Positions 29,714 through 40,689 of a DNA stretch of 64,000 nucleotides are shown here, one piece after another. Source of the DNA: Porphyra umbilicalis. Lineage: Eukaryota > Rhodophyta > Bangiophyceae > Bangiales > Bangiaceae. The notes under the pieces are model-generated. The model was not told the origin of the DNA. It saw only the letters and a program-made list of their open reading frames with translations, and made no database searches. Each line of letters opens with the position of its first letter. Within the stretch, counting starts at the first letter, position 1. The position numbers and the translations under genes were made by a program. The stretch spans positions 248,001 through 312,000 of the forward strand of contig KV918810.1 of assembly GCA_002049455.2 (NCBI GenBank), written 5' to 3'.

Positions 29714-32700
29714 GAAGACGGTAGGCTGACGAGTCGGGGGGGGATACGAGGGGTGTGACGAGAACGAACAGGGTAGAGAACAGGGGCAGCGAGGCTGGCA
29801 GTGGGAGGGGGAAGAGGTGCTGGATGACGTGACGAGGTGGACAAGAAGAACCGGTATGCGGCGAACGCCGGATGGGGTGTGATGCTTCTCGTCTGGTGCT
29901 GGAGAGTGCCTGCAAGCGTGTGCTGTAGGGCGCATGCAAACGTGTGCCGGTAACGTGCCGGAAGCGCTGGCCAGGCCACACCGCTTGCGGCAGATCGAAG
30001 GCCTCGTCCAGATCACGACAGCTCCACGCAGGGGGGCTTCCAATGTGGCCGCCGGGAGTTTTGCAGTGTCTGCACGTGTCTGGCGTGCCCGGGAAAGAGA
30101 GAAAAAAACCGGGCACATGGGCCGACGGCGCTTCTAACTTCGCGCAACTGCTTCTCAGACACGAAAAAGTCCGAGTGCCCGGAAGACGCTCCCCGATTCT
30201 CCAAACACGAATACAGCATTTTCATTGGTCAGACATGACCAGACATGCTGAGACGCGCTCCACCACTCCCCGTTAAGACACAGCCTCACCGCGACCACCC
30301 CGACATCCGTTGATCCTCGACGTAGCCGCAATCGACGATTGGCCCGCCCGGTGCCCTAAGTCGCACGGTTTCGCCAAGGTGAGTGCCTGGAGACTGATAT
30401 TTGCTGTGAAGTCTGGGGGTGGCGGCGGTTGGAGCGAGAGGGGGGTGCCGTGCGCTTGCGCCCGGCGCCTCCAGAAAGAAGACCGCTGGGGGGGTGCGCC
30501 CAGCTGGACGCCGTCGGAGGCTGGCCGTCGGCTGCTCAATTCGAAGTACCTGCTCATTGCCGGTTCGGCTGCTGCCACTTGCAATTTCTTTGCTTCTCCG
30601 AACTGAAACCAAATCTGACTCAACCAGTGTTGCTTCACTGACAGAGGGGCTACCGGGACTGGACCCACTCGAAGATGGTCGCGAAAACCATCTTCGAGGG
30701 CGCCCAACTTGGGGGCCGTACTGTAGTCCGAAGCCGCACTTACTCATTCAAATGCGGAATGTTGGCACTGAAGGAGTTGATCTGACGTCTTGCAACACGC
30801 GCATCCGACTCTACGATCTGACGCTCTTGTCTCAAAGCAGCAGGGAAAGAGATGCTGAGGCACCCCCAGATGGCCAGCGTACAAGTATTTAAGCACCCAG
30901 ACAGTCCAGGACGTACAAGGGCTTGCTCATGGACACTCTGGACGACTTTCTGGCGGTGTGAGGTCTCCATCGGGACGGATGTGGAATCGATTGCGATCCT
31001 CTTGCAATCGTAGTTCTCGATCTCAAGTCGACCTCAGTCTACAAGCAACGTCCAATTGACGAAACCGAGTGAGTTGTGTTCATATTCCAGTAGGCCAGCA
31101 TCCGGACGGAATATGGATGGTGACTGACTGTACACGGGCACTCAGCAGTAGCGACCCCAGCCTGCCATCAGTAACCAGGCAATTGGATCAACTGGCGGCT
31201 ACGATTTTAGAAGAACTACGGATTTATAGGGTGCTACCTCTAAACAGCAGTATTCATGGGTGCTACTTGGGGCGTTTAGGGGGCGTCGCTAGCCTTGAGA
31301 AGGGCGCTGTTAGAGCGCCATTAGGACGTGTTTACACCCCACGCTCCTCACATAGGGGCGCTACTGCGAACCCTACGTGGGAGGGTGGGGTGAGCCTAAA
31401 TCGAATTGGGGGCCAGCCACACGTTGCCGCGTCGCGCTTGATCCCATTGGACACACAGCTCACTTATCTGCCACCGGCGTCGCGAGCCGCCCGCTAGACT
31501 GGGACACGCCACCGACGCCGGCGCTGCTGCGCTCGCCGGCGCGCAAATTTGCGTTAACGCCCGGCGGCGCGCCATGAGAGCTCGACGCCCCTCCGCCGGC
31601 GGCTGAAGGCCTCGTACGGTTGTGTCTCTCCCCCCCGTCGTCATGGTCAATGGTACGTCTCCCCACGCACCCCCCCGTCGACGCGGTGTGCCGCGCGGCG
31701 TCCACTACCGCCGGGCGGTGTGCGCGCGGTACTGAGGAAAGCACCCCTTTAATCCAGTTCTGCTTCTGAGAGGGTTCCGCCCTCCATTGACGAAACTCGG
31801 TCAAACGGCCACTCACCTGGTCTATCTGAACCTCGCGCGGTTGCCCCCTTGTCCGGAAGTCTCATTGTGCCGTTCTCCCGGTGGCTGATGGCTACTAACC
31901 GTGGGCGCTTGCGCAATTTTGTGACGCGCGTTGCTCCTTTGCTTCCACTTCGGTTGTTGGCGTGGATGTAGTCAGGTGGTTGCTGCCATGGCGGTGACCC
32001 CGTGACGCCACGTCGGGCTGTGCCCGATCTTGTGGCCGCGCGCCCATGGCGCGTGGCGGCCGTCACCTGCACCTCCGTGTTCTGCGCTCCCCTTGAGCGT
32101 GCCTGCTAGTCGGTAGGTTGGGAGCTTTGGCTTTTCTACTCCATTTTTGCGATCCCCACAGGCGTCAGTGCCCGTCACGGTGCGTGCACCCCGCACCGCC
32201 GCTAGCGACGCCGCCGCCCGTGGCACGGATGAGAACCGATCATGACACCTCTTCTTTGACGTGCGCGGGTCACAGCGCGCATCATGAACGAACTTTTTCA
32301 CGCTTCTATTGAAAATCTCTGAAGCCACGGGCAAGGACGGGCGACGATGGGTGGGGGGCTCGCTGCACCCCGCCTCGGTCTGAGTGGCAATTCCGTTTTG
32401 CTAACCTGGTGTACTGTCGCTTGCTGTGGGTGACGCGTCGAACGGTACCCTCTGCCGCGCTGATACGCTTGTGGCGATGGGTGTGCACGTGGCTTGAGTG
32501 GGTATGCCAGGGGTTGAACGACACGCTCGGGACAGGTTGAAAGGTGCTGTCGCGTCGTTGCCACCTGCCCCGATACCGGCCGGGCGACGGCGGGGTGCTT
32601 TGTCGCGGTGGCCTCTGGGCGGGCGCCTATTCGCTGGCCGCGCGCCCAAGCCCCGCGGCCGTTCGTCATCACTATCAGCCTGTGCTCGTGACAGTCCCTT

Positions 32701-33265
32701 GCTTCGTGGTCGGTGCTTCACACGGTGGGCGTGAGCGTGCGGTTTGGTTGTGCACGGGGAGCACGGCGGGATGGCTATGAACTGATTTTGTCACTCCGTC
32801 CTTGTTGACCGACGAACCGACCACTCGGTCGGATGCCCGCTGCCATCGTTGGCACCGAGCAGCCCCACGGGCCACCGCGGTGGCCGGCGCTGCAGCGCAA
32901 CATACGCCCGCCTCGTCCAAGCTGCAAGGCACCGAAAGAACAAGTTTTAGTGGGGACTACAGTCTTTCCCCAATGCTGTCAACCCTCTGTGGCGATCGTA
33001 CGACCAGAAAGTCGCCCACAATTTTCGTGCAGCAGACGATGATCAGGAGCCACGATTGCCGTTGATTGTACCGTAGAGGCCGGTCGACCGCGTTCGTTGC
33101 TATCCCCCCCTGGACAAGAACGGAAGCGACAAGAATGGAGAAAGACTGTACGCCCACGGCCCGCCGCCCTATTCAGCAAGCGCCGCCGCCCACAAAAACA
33201 AAAAAACACGACGGTCGGCTCGCTTAACCCACTCCCCACCCCCCCCCACCTCCCCCCTCCCCGAC
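29714..33265. other. intergenic, right flank of Harbinger element 2
   Basis: Mostly featureless. 30270-30287 (CCGTTAAGACACAGCCTC) is roughly the reverse complement of 26115-26131 (GCGGCTGTCTTAACGGG) and may be the element's right end. 30668-30698 is a hairpin with 12-base perfect arms (CTCGAAGATGGT) and a 7-base loop. 31258-31276 is a copy of a repeat found reversed at 56178-56196. 32000-33200 holds no gene I can support. Confidence 0.5.
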
Positions 33266-34056
33266 CTACGCCCACTCCTCCTCGGCCCGCTCCGCCTCCA
33301 CCATCCGCCCGAGCGTCGTCAGCGCCAGCCGCGCAACCGCCACAACCGTCGGCGCTTCCCCCTTGTCGGCAACGAGCGACTCCAACGCCGGCACCGCCGG
33401 CGTATACCGCAGCTTCATCAACGACAGGGCGGCGGCGCGGCGCTCCTCGGCCGCCTCCCCCGCCGCGCCGCCGCCCTCCCCGTCGGCGTCGGGCGACGGC
33501 CCGTCCGCCGCCCGTCGCGCCAGGCGGCCCACCAGCGCGGGCGCCGCGGCAACAATGCCGGCATTGGCGAGCCCCGTGCCTGCCTCAATGCGCACCCGGG
33601 GGGCGCCGTCGCCCGTCAAGGCCGCGAGCAGCGACGCGACGGCGCGCGCGCGCAGGCGGTCGCCGCCGTCGCCACCCGGGCGGGGCGGCGGCGGCGCGCC
33701 GCCGCCGCCAACCTCGTCGGCCACGTCGGCCCACTCGTCATGGTCGGCGACGGCGGCGGCGGCACCGCCGCCACCGCCGCCGCCGCCGCCGCCGCCAGCC
33801 CCACTGGCCATGGCCGGCAGCACGTCGCCGGCGGCAATGCCGCCGAGCGCCGCCACCGCCGCGCACCGCACATCGTCGCCGCCGCCATAGCCGCCGGCGG
33901 CCGCGTCGAGGAGCACCTCCCCAGCGGCGGGCCCCATAAAGGAGAGCGCCCACGCAGCGTGGCCTTTGGCCGTCATGCCGCCGGCGGCGGCGGCCGCCGC
34001 CGCCGCCGCCACGTCGGCAGGCGTGGCGCCGGCGGGGGGTGGGGCCGCCGCCACCC

Positions 34057-34091
<35 letters not shown>

Positions 34092-34775
34092 CCCGCGCCG
34101 CCGCCGCCCGCATCATCGTCACCCCCCTCACGGGCGAGTACGCCAAACAGCGCCGCCGCCGCCGGCACGCCGACGCGCGCGAGCGCGCCCGCTGCCGACG
34201 CGCGGGTGACAGCGTCGGGGTCGGCAAGCATCGCCGCAATCAGCGGCTCGACGGAGCGGGCGTCGCCGAGCTTGGCGAGCGCCTTGCCGCAGCTCCGCCG
34301 GACGACCGGGTTGGGGCACGCCGTCAAGCCGACGAGCAGCGGCGGGAGGGCGGGGGGGCCAATGGCGCCGAGCGCCTCAACGAGGTTGAGCCGCGCCATC
34401 CCGCGCGTGTCCGACAGGTGGAGGATGAGGGTGTAGAGCGCCGCGTCGGCGGGCGTCGGGTGGGGGGGGGGAGCGCGTCGAGGAGCGCGTCGGTAGAGGC
34501 GGCGGTGACACCGACAACGGCAATGGTGGAGAGGGCGGCGCGAAAGGCCGCCTCATCGGTGGGGGCGGTCCAGCCGGGGGGGGGGGCACCCCGGGGGGGG
34601 CGACCGCCGACGCGGTGGGGGGGGGCACCGCCCACCGGCCGCCGCGGGGGGGGCGGCCGCCCGCGGGCGGAACGCGGCGGCCGGCCCAGGCACATGCGGC
34701 CGCCGCCACGGGCGCCGCCGCCGCCGCCGCGTGGACGGACCGGCCAGCCGCCGCAGCGGGGACAAACGCCGCCAT
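33266..34775 (-). CDS. HEAT-repeat (PBS-lyase-like) protein, probably plastid-targeted
   Basis: Helical repeats of the HEAT/PBS-lyase type, for example NPVVRRSCGKALAKLGDARS, PLIAAMLADPDAVTRASAAG and DDVRCAAVAALGGIAAGDVL. In plastid lineages such proteins include bilin lyases and phycobilisome-turnover factors, but HEAT repeats alone do not fix a function. The N-terminal ATG at 34775 opens MAAFVPAAAAGRSVHAAAAA, an acid-free stretch with an early Phe as in red-algal plastid transit peptides. The frame moves twice, at G runs 34576-34625 and at 34462-34471 (G10), each equal to one missing base. The repaired junction reads STDALLDALPPP then ADAALYTLILHLSDTRGMAR. Between repeats are long Ala/Gly insertions. 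The first plain ORF ATG (34399) falls inside the first repeat and is too late. Confidence 0.75.
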
Positions 34776-36207
34776 GGCACGCGACCGACGGCGCGGCGGC
34801 GACGGCGGCGGCAGCAGAGACGACGGGCGCAGCCGCGGGACGAGGCGGGCGCGCGGGTTCATCGCGCAGAGCCACGCCCAGTTAAGGGCGGACATCAGGA
34901 TTGAGACACGTTTTTGCATTACAGCAGCCACGTAAGAATTCCCACAAGAATGAACATCCTTTTCCGGCGCAGATGATCCCCTTGTGACTGCTACGAACGT
35001 CGGTCTTGCTCCTACCCCACCGTCTTTACCGAACCCCCCAGACCCCAGGAATTGTCCTATTGATACTGCAGTGTGCTTCTTCTTCTTTCTTCTGCGCCAG
35101 CGGAGTTTCTGTCGCTTGCCTCAGTCCTGCCATTTCGTCGTCGTCCGCCGCCGCCACCCCCCCGCCGCTGGGCGCGCACTAATTCGTGCATATGGCTCTG
35201 AACCAAGCGTGAACCAGAAGGTCTTTTTACCGTCGTGTATGCAGCCTTATGAAACTCATGACGCTGATCAATGCTGCGTGGTTTGTTACGCGATTCTGAC
35301 TCTTCCTCCGCTGTGCTCAAAGTTTGTCTTTTTCGCAATTTTTCGCGTTTTTCTGTCAGGGCGAGGGAACAACTGGGGGAGGAAAAGCTGTCACTGGGGT
35401 ACATAGTGCACCGCAATGAACCCGCCCACGTCTTTTCAGTCTTCATGGGCGCCGGGGAGCGCCGGGGTAGTGGTCAGACACTCATATTCTGATGCCGCTA
35501 GTTTTTTTTGCAGACAAGCCGCAAGTTGGGCACTGTGCCGGCCGCCGACTCTCGACCGGACAAGAACATGTGGTGATGCGGTGCGTCACCGCGGCCGTTC
35601 CCGATCGAGTGCCAGCGCGAAGTTGACTCAGGAATACGATTGGCTGCGTCGGCCGTCTTTCTTTGTCTGAATGAGGCGGACGGTGCAAGAGACCGCGAAA
35701 ATTTGGGCTCCCACAAGATGCGATATGGCCACCTCAGGTTGGATGCCGAGACACGAGAGCTAAATGTGAGACACGAAGATCGACACGCATGACACGTACT
35801 CCAAACCAGTGCAACACGTTGGAAAGCGCTTACATGGGCCTATGTAGCCAATAGATGAAGCGGAATCCTGATGTCCGCATCTGACCCGTCTTAACTGGGC
35901 GTGGAGCGCGGACGCGGCCATGTAGGATCTCAACATCTCAAACACCAAGCAAAAATTTTGCTTCTGGCGAGCGCTGACGAGCTCTGAGAGCGCGTGCTCC
36001 GGAGCAGCAGCCCCAGGCCCTGCTAGGGAATGCCTCGGGCCATTGGACTTACTGCTTCGCGAGCACAATACCATTGCCTGGCCTGGGGTGTCGGTCGTGA
36101 TGACGACATGCATGTAGTAAATACATATCTCATCCAGTAGGGCACCCCGTCGATTAGAGACTTTTGGCAGTTTTTTTATGGGCACCTTTGTGGGGACTTT
36201 GTGGGGA
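34776..36207. other. intergenic
   Basis: Upstream region of the HEAT-repeat gene, then unassigned AT-richer DNA. No family motif in any ORF. 36180-36207 has short direct repeats of TTTGTGGGGA just before the MITE. Confidence 0.5.
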
Positions 36208-36342
36208 TACAGTGCGTTCTCGTTATAAGAGAATCGTTTACAAAAGAATATGGGTCGCGTGTCATCCATTCCAGTCCGTGTGGGCCACTTTTTCTTCATA
36301 TTGAGCCGAATCAGCTGTCTCTTATAACGAGAACGCACTGTA
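36208..36342. mobile_element. 135-bp MITE with pogo/Tigger-like ends (TA target)
   Basis: A perfect 25-base terminal inverted repeat: 36208-36232 begins TACAGTGCGTTCTCGTTATA, and 36318-36342 is its exact reverse complement. An outer TA and a CAGT...CTCGTTATA core are features of pogo/Tigger (Tc1-mariner) ends. It has no coding capacity. The exact inverted repeat suggests a recent insertion. Confidence 0.75.
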
Positions 36343-36546
36343 CCATGGCCATAAAATAATCATTGCCACAAAAGGCATTGTGACTTTTGGCCCGTCAACT
36401 GACGTCAGATTGTGGGAAGCCGCCTGCAGTTGTCTGCAAATGCAATGCGGGACACGCACACCAGCCTCTTTGTCCTCGCCCCGCGCTGCCGGCCGGCACC
36501 ACCGACGCTCACGCACGGCCCACAGGTGCCTCCTGTCACGCCCACG

Positions 36547-37686
36547 ATGGTCGCTATCGCCGACTACTCCGTTGGTCGTCTCCAACGTGCGCGACGTCGC
36601 CTCCGTCGCGAGTTGCTCGTGCGTCTTCACGGTGGTGAGGACCTTGTTGAGATGGGCGAGGTGGTGCTTCGCTTCTTGCGCGTGCGGCGAGACCTCTCCC
36701 GTAGTGTGTCGCGTTCGAGGGCGGTAGTTTGTTCTACTTTCAACCTCAACATTTTTTCAACCGAGCAGTCCCTCTCTCTCTTTCGTTTCAAGCCCGCCGA
36801 CCTCGGCCGAGCTGCCCACCTGCTTGAGGTGGAGGGGGGCTCTTCACGGCGGCGCTACCGTGCCCCGGCGGTTGAGAGCCTGTGTGTGGTGCTGCGACGT
36901 CTCTCGTCTCCTGCGCGCTGGTGGGACCTGGAGCCGCTCTTTGGACGCAGCAGTTCTTCCCTGTCGGAAATATTCTACGAGACGATGGAGCGGCTCGACG
37001 AGCGCTGGCGCGACGCTCTATGCACGTGGCGGGGCGACTTGATGGTGCAGAGAGCGCCTACATACGCGCAGTGCGTATTGGACAAGGGCGGGGGGCTTGA
37101 CAACTGCGTCGGATTTATCGACGGCACAGGTCTCTTCGTGGCGCGCCCGGGTGGGGGGCTGCAGCGGAGCGTTTACAGTGGGCACAAACGGACGCATATG
37201 CTCAAGTTCCAGACTGTGACGACGCCGGACGGGTTGCTTTTCCACCTTTTTGGACCGATGGAGGGCCGCCGCCATGACATCACCATGTACCGGGAGGCTG
37301 GTATGGACGACATTTTGGAGGCGGGCCTGTCCATCGATGGCGTCCAGTACTGCCTTTACGGCGACAAGGCTTACCTTCTCCGCCCATGGATGCAGGTGGC
37401 GTTCCCGGAACCCGTGGATGGTGAACAAGACGCCGACGAGGAGGAGCAAAACACAAATATGGCCGCGGTCCGTGTGTCGGTGGAGTGGGGGTACAAGGAG
37501 GTCAAGCAGGTTTTTACATCTTTGGACTACAAGCGGAAGCTCAAGGTACGGGAGGGCCCCGTAGGTCTGATGTACAGGTGTGCTGTATTTCTTTGGAACG
37601 TGCGTGTGTGTTTTTACGGGAGCCAGACTGCATCTTTTTTTTCTTGCGAGCCACCCACAGTTGAGGCATACTTGGCGCTCGAGTGA
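36547..37686 (+). CDS. PIF/Harbinger-type transposase, element 3
   Basis: 379 residues from the ATG at 36547 (context ACGATGGT; ATG 36445 is an in-frame alternative). The triad is D192 (VGFIDGTGLFVARP), D273 (YCLYGDKAYLLRPW) and E313 (RVSVEWGYKEVKQVF). Other DDE_Tnp_4 marks are RRHDITMYREAG and VGLMYRCAVFLWNVRVCFYG near the end. The sequence differs widely from elements 1 and 2, so it is a third lineage. The frame is intact. The accessory gene at 38660-39655 faces it from 970 bases downstream. Confidence 0.9.
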   Translation: MVAIADYSVGRLQRARRRLRRELLVRLHGGEDLVEMGEVVLRFLRVRRDLSRSVSRSRAVVCSTFNLNIFSTEQSLSLFRFKPADLGRAAHLLEVEGGSSRRRYRAPAVESLCVVLRRLSSPARWWDLEPLFGRSSSSLSEIFYETMERLDERWRDALCTWRGDLMVQRAPTYAQCVLDKGGGLDNCVGFIDGTGLFVARPGGGLQRSVYSGHKRTHMLKFQTVTTPDGLLFHLFGPMEGRRHDITMYREAGMDDILEAGLSIDGVQYCLYGDKAYLLRPWMQVAFPEPVDGEQDADEEEQNTNMAAVRVSVEWGYKEVKQVFTSLDYKRKLKVREGPVGLMYRCAVFLWNVRVCFYGSQTASFFSCEPPTVEAYLALE

Positions 37687-38659
37687 GTTATTTTTTTTTT
37701 TGTTCCTTTTTTCCTTCTGTCGCACGCAGTTGCATGTGTCTTGTCCTATTTTCGCCTCGCGAGCCCCCCATAGGCTCCCTTCAATAATCAGATGTCGCAT
37801 CTGATTCTAGCGCTTCTGTGTTCCTTTCCCCCTGACTGCCACGCCTTTATTCTGCCGTCCGCCGACGCATCACCCAGCCAGCATTAACACAGCACGCGTG
37901 CGCAGCCACCGTGGCGGTGGCAGCCGCCGCCTTGTACCCTGTGGAGGCTCCCTCCCGGCCAAGCTGGATCTCCCGCCGACCGCTCCCGCCACCGCCGTCG
38001 CCGCCCTCGCGTGGCGGCGAGTGCCACTACCACCCTGCCCGTTACCACGCAGTCTGCCGACCCCCCCACCAGGCGGTGCCACATCTCCAGTTCCGTCTTG
38101 AAGCCTGCACAATTTACGCGGTGCTAGTCGTGGCAGACGGGCCGTTTCCCCCATCCACAAAGTCAGCCGCCCACCCACTACCTTCCCCCACCCCCTACCC
38201 GAGCCCCTCCTCCCCCCCCCCGGGCCCTCCTTCCACCGCCCGGCCCCTCCTTCCCCCCTTCCTCGCCCTTGACGCCGCGTTGCGGTGGTGCCCACCCGCA
38301 ACCGGGTTGTGGACATCCCCTCCAGTGGCGCCGTCGCCCGTGGGTGGTGCCTCCTCTGACACCCCCGTACCCCTCCCCGCGTACCCCATCGAGTTGTATT
38401 TCTATCCGCGGCGACTGATTGTATTGGCTGCTAGTCAGTGGCAGCCCCGAGCCTCTTACGTCCTTTCCGACATCGCGACATGTTTTTTCCCCGTGTTGAT
38501 TCTGCGCTCTCAAAAAGGTTCACTCCAGTTGCACCCCACAGCAAGGATATTCGTGCTCCCCATACACACCACGCACACATACCTCCCGATGGGCCTCCTT
38601 ACGATTTCCCCCAGTTCTCCACCCACTCGCGCCCACTCCCCCCTCCCTACACGCGTGCA
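37687..38659. other. spacer between transposase 3 and its accessory gene
   Basis: Holds both 3' UTRs. Open frames on both strands are Pro-rich shadows of low-complexity DNA. Nothing recognised. Confidence 0.5.
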
Positions 38660-39655
38660 CTACTTGTCCAAACGCCGTACCAGAGCAGCCAGAAGTTCCA
38701 TCGTCTTGGCGTGCTCGAGGCGATCGGCCGCCGCAGCCGCCACAGCGTCCGCAGCAGTCTTGGCGAGTGCCGCACTGTCCGTCGCGTGCCTTGCGGCCGC
38801 CTGCTCGGCAGCCTCCTCACGCGCCCTCTGCTCATTCTCGAGGCGCTTCTCCTCCAGCACCAGTCGCCTCTCCTCCGCCGCGCATCGCCGATCTTCCGCC
38901 GCCTGCTTGTCCTTGGCGCTCCGCTCGATCAAATCCAGGATTGCCTGGTCCTTCTCGTCCTCCTCCTCGTCCCGTCGGCACCGACGCACCACGGCAGGAG
39001 ATGCCTTTCCCGCGGGGGAGCCCTTGTCCCCAGCGTCAGATGCGTCCCCCCCCTCCTCGCTGGCGTCCTCGGCGGCGGCCGCGGCCGCACGACGCGCCGA
39101 GCGGCGAGCCTGCGCTGCACTGCGCACCGCCTCGCCCGCCCGTTGCAGCGCCTCGTCCTTCTTGGCTTGCTCCCCCTTCGCTGCGTCCGCCTTCGAGTTG
39201 CTGTCAGCCATAGCGGACGCGGCCAGGCTCAGCACCTCGTCCAGCTCCGTCTGCTCCACGGAGATCCCGCTCAGGGTGGCCTCGCTCTTGTCCTTCTTCT
39301 CAAACTTTTTTACCACCAGCTGGAAGTGGTCCTTAATGTTTTTTGCGTCGGTGTCAAACGGTCGCCCCGGCTGCTCGTTGAAAAGCGACGCCGCCTTGTC
39401 GTACATCTTTTCGCCCTTTCCCCACTCCGCCAGGTGCGCGCCCGCCGTCGTGACCGCCTTGACGCACAGCAGGTCCGCCGACACGCCGTGCCACTTCCGC
39501 GCCTTTTTCTTGGGCGGGGCGGTGCCGTCTAAATGCTCCGAGACCGCCTCGCGAGCTGAGACCTCCTTGGCAGGCGCGCCCACAGCAGCGTGGACGACGC
39601 CAACCAGCTGTGGAAGCTCCCCACCATTGACAGAATCGCCGCCTCGCCCCGCCAT
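38660..39655 (-). CDS. accessory protein of Harbinger element 3 (SANT-like plus coiled coil)
   Basis: 331 residues from the ATG at 39655 (MAGRGGDSVNGGELPQ). PPKKKARKW at about residue 47 is a nuclear-localisation-type basic cluster. Residues ~50-140 (LAEWGKGEKMYDKAASLFNE, DAKNIKDHFQLVVKKFEKKD) fit a Myb/SANT-like DNA-binding helix set. From ~140 the protein is Ala/Glu/Arg/Lys-rich with heptad-like runs (QAAEDRRCAAEERRLVLEEK), a long coiled coil likely used to dimerise or bind the transposase. It faces the transposase as in elements 1 and 2, though the protein sequence is not alike. Confidence 0.75.
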   Translation of the reverse strand: MAGRGGDSVNGGELPQLVGVVHAAVGAPAKEVSAREAVSEHLDGTAPPKKKARKWHGVSADLLCVKAVTTAGAHLAEWGKGEKMYDKAASLFNEQPGRPFDTDAKNIKDHFQLVVKKFEKKDKSEATLSGISVEQTELDEVLSLAASAMADSNSKADAAKGEQAKKDEALQRAGEAVRSAAQARRSARRAAAAAAEDASEEGGDASDAGDKGSPAGKASPAVVRRCRRDEEEDEKDQAILDLIERSAKDKQAAEDRRCAAEERRLVLEEKRLENEQRAREEAAEQAAARHATDSAALAKTAADAVAAAAADRLEHAKTMELLAALVRRLDK

Positions 39656-40689
39656 GGCGAGTCTCACGCGCCGCGCGCTGCGTGTAGCGCGCACGCGCAC
39701 GCGTACGTCCCCGCCGCGCAGGCAATCACCGAGCACGACACGTGGCTCTCCTTGAGGGCCGCCGGCACGGGGCGCGCACCGCGTCAGAAGACGAATACCG
39801 CGTGAAACACGTGAAGAAAAAAGGAGGTTTACACCTACAACGTGATGAGGACGGCCACCTGAAGCCACAACACCACCGGCACAGCACCGCAGCCACGCCC
39901 GCTTACACGTTGATGCACGCACTTGCCGAGCAAAAAAAAAGGAGCGCACGAAACGCGCCGCAGACACCGACACGCACACAGACGGGGCACCGACAACGCC
40001 GGCGCGCACACCGCCGGGGCACCAAAGAGACGGGCGCGCAAACCGCCGTGGCCGCTGGGACGGGCTTCCCGTCTTGATACCGCACGGACAACGACGAGAA
40101 AACCAGCTTGGCCACCAGGAAGACCACTAGCTCCAGCGTCGCAGTCGTCACGATGACGGGCTTGACGCCCCCCCCCACGACGTGGCGCGCTGCGAGGAAT
40201 ACCGACACCGCCATGCGCTCGACGACGACCGATGCCGCAACCAGACGACGCTCCACGGCACCGGCGACCTGAACGCGATCGATGACACCGCCGTGCAGAC
40301 GCAGTTGACCGCCTCCGCGCCGTAGATTGGTTTGACCGCCACAGGCACCGACGTGGGCGCCCTTTCGATGCCAATCGCGTCCTCCACGACCGATATCGGC
40401 AAGCAATAGAGCGTGACCGCCGACATGCGCAGCTGCCCCGGTCGCTGCCGTGCACACCGACACGCGCACCCCCGCGGGCGTCGACACCGCCGTGAAGACC
40501 GCCTTCGAAAAGTCAAATTTCCCCCTTCCCCGCCACCGCGGAAGCCACCGACACCCAGAGCGCCGTGGACGTCGACCCAGCCGCGCAGACCGTCTTGTAA
40601 TCGCGTAATTTCCGCCTCCCCCGCGGCAGCGTCGGCCGCCGACACGTAAAACGCCGCAGGCGTCGAGGCGGTGACGAGAACGAATCGAA

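Noticed and set aside
37911-39755. 614-codon plus ORF opposite accessory gene 3
   Set aside because: Ser/Arg/Pro-rich antisense of a coiled-coil gene with a clear nuclear-localisation cluster; no motif of its own.
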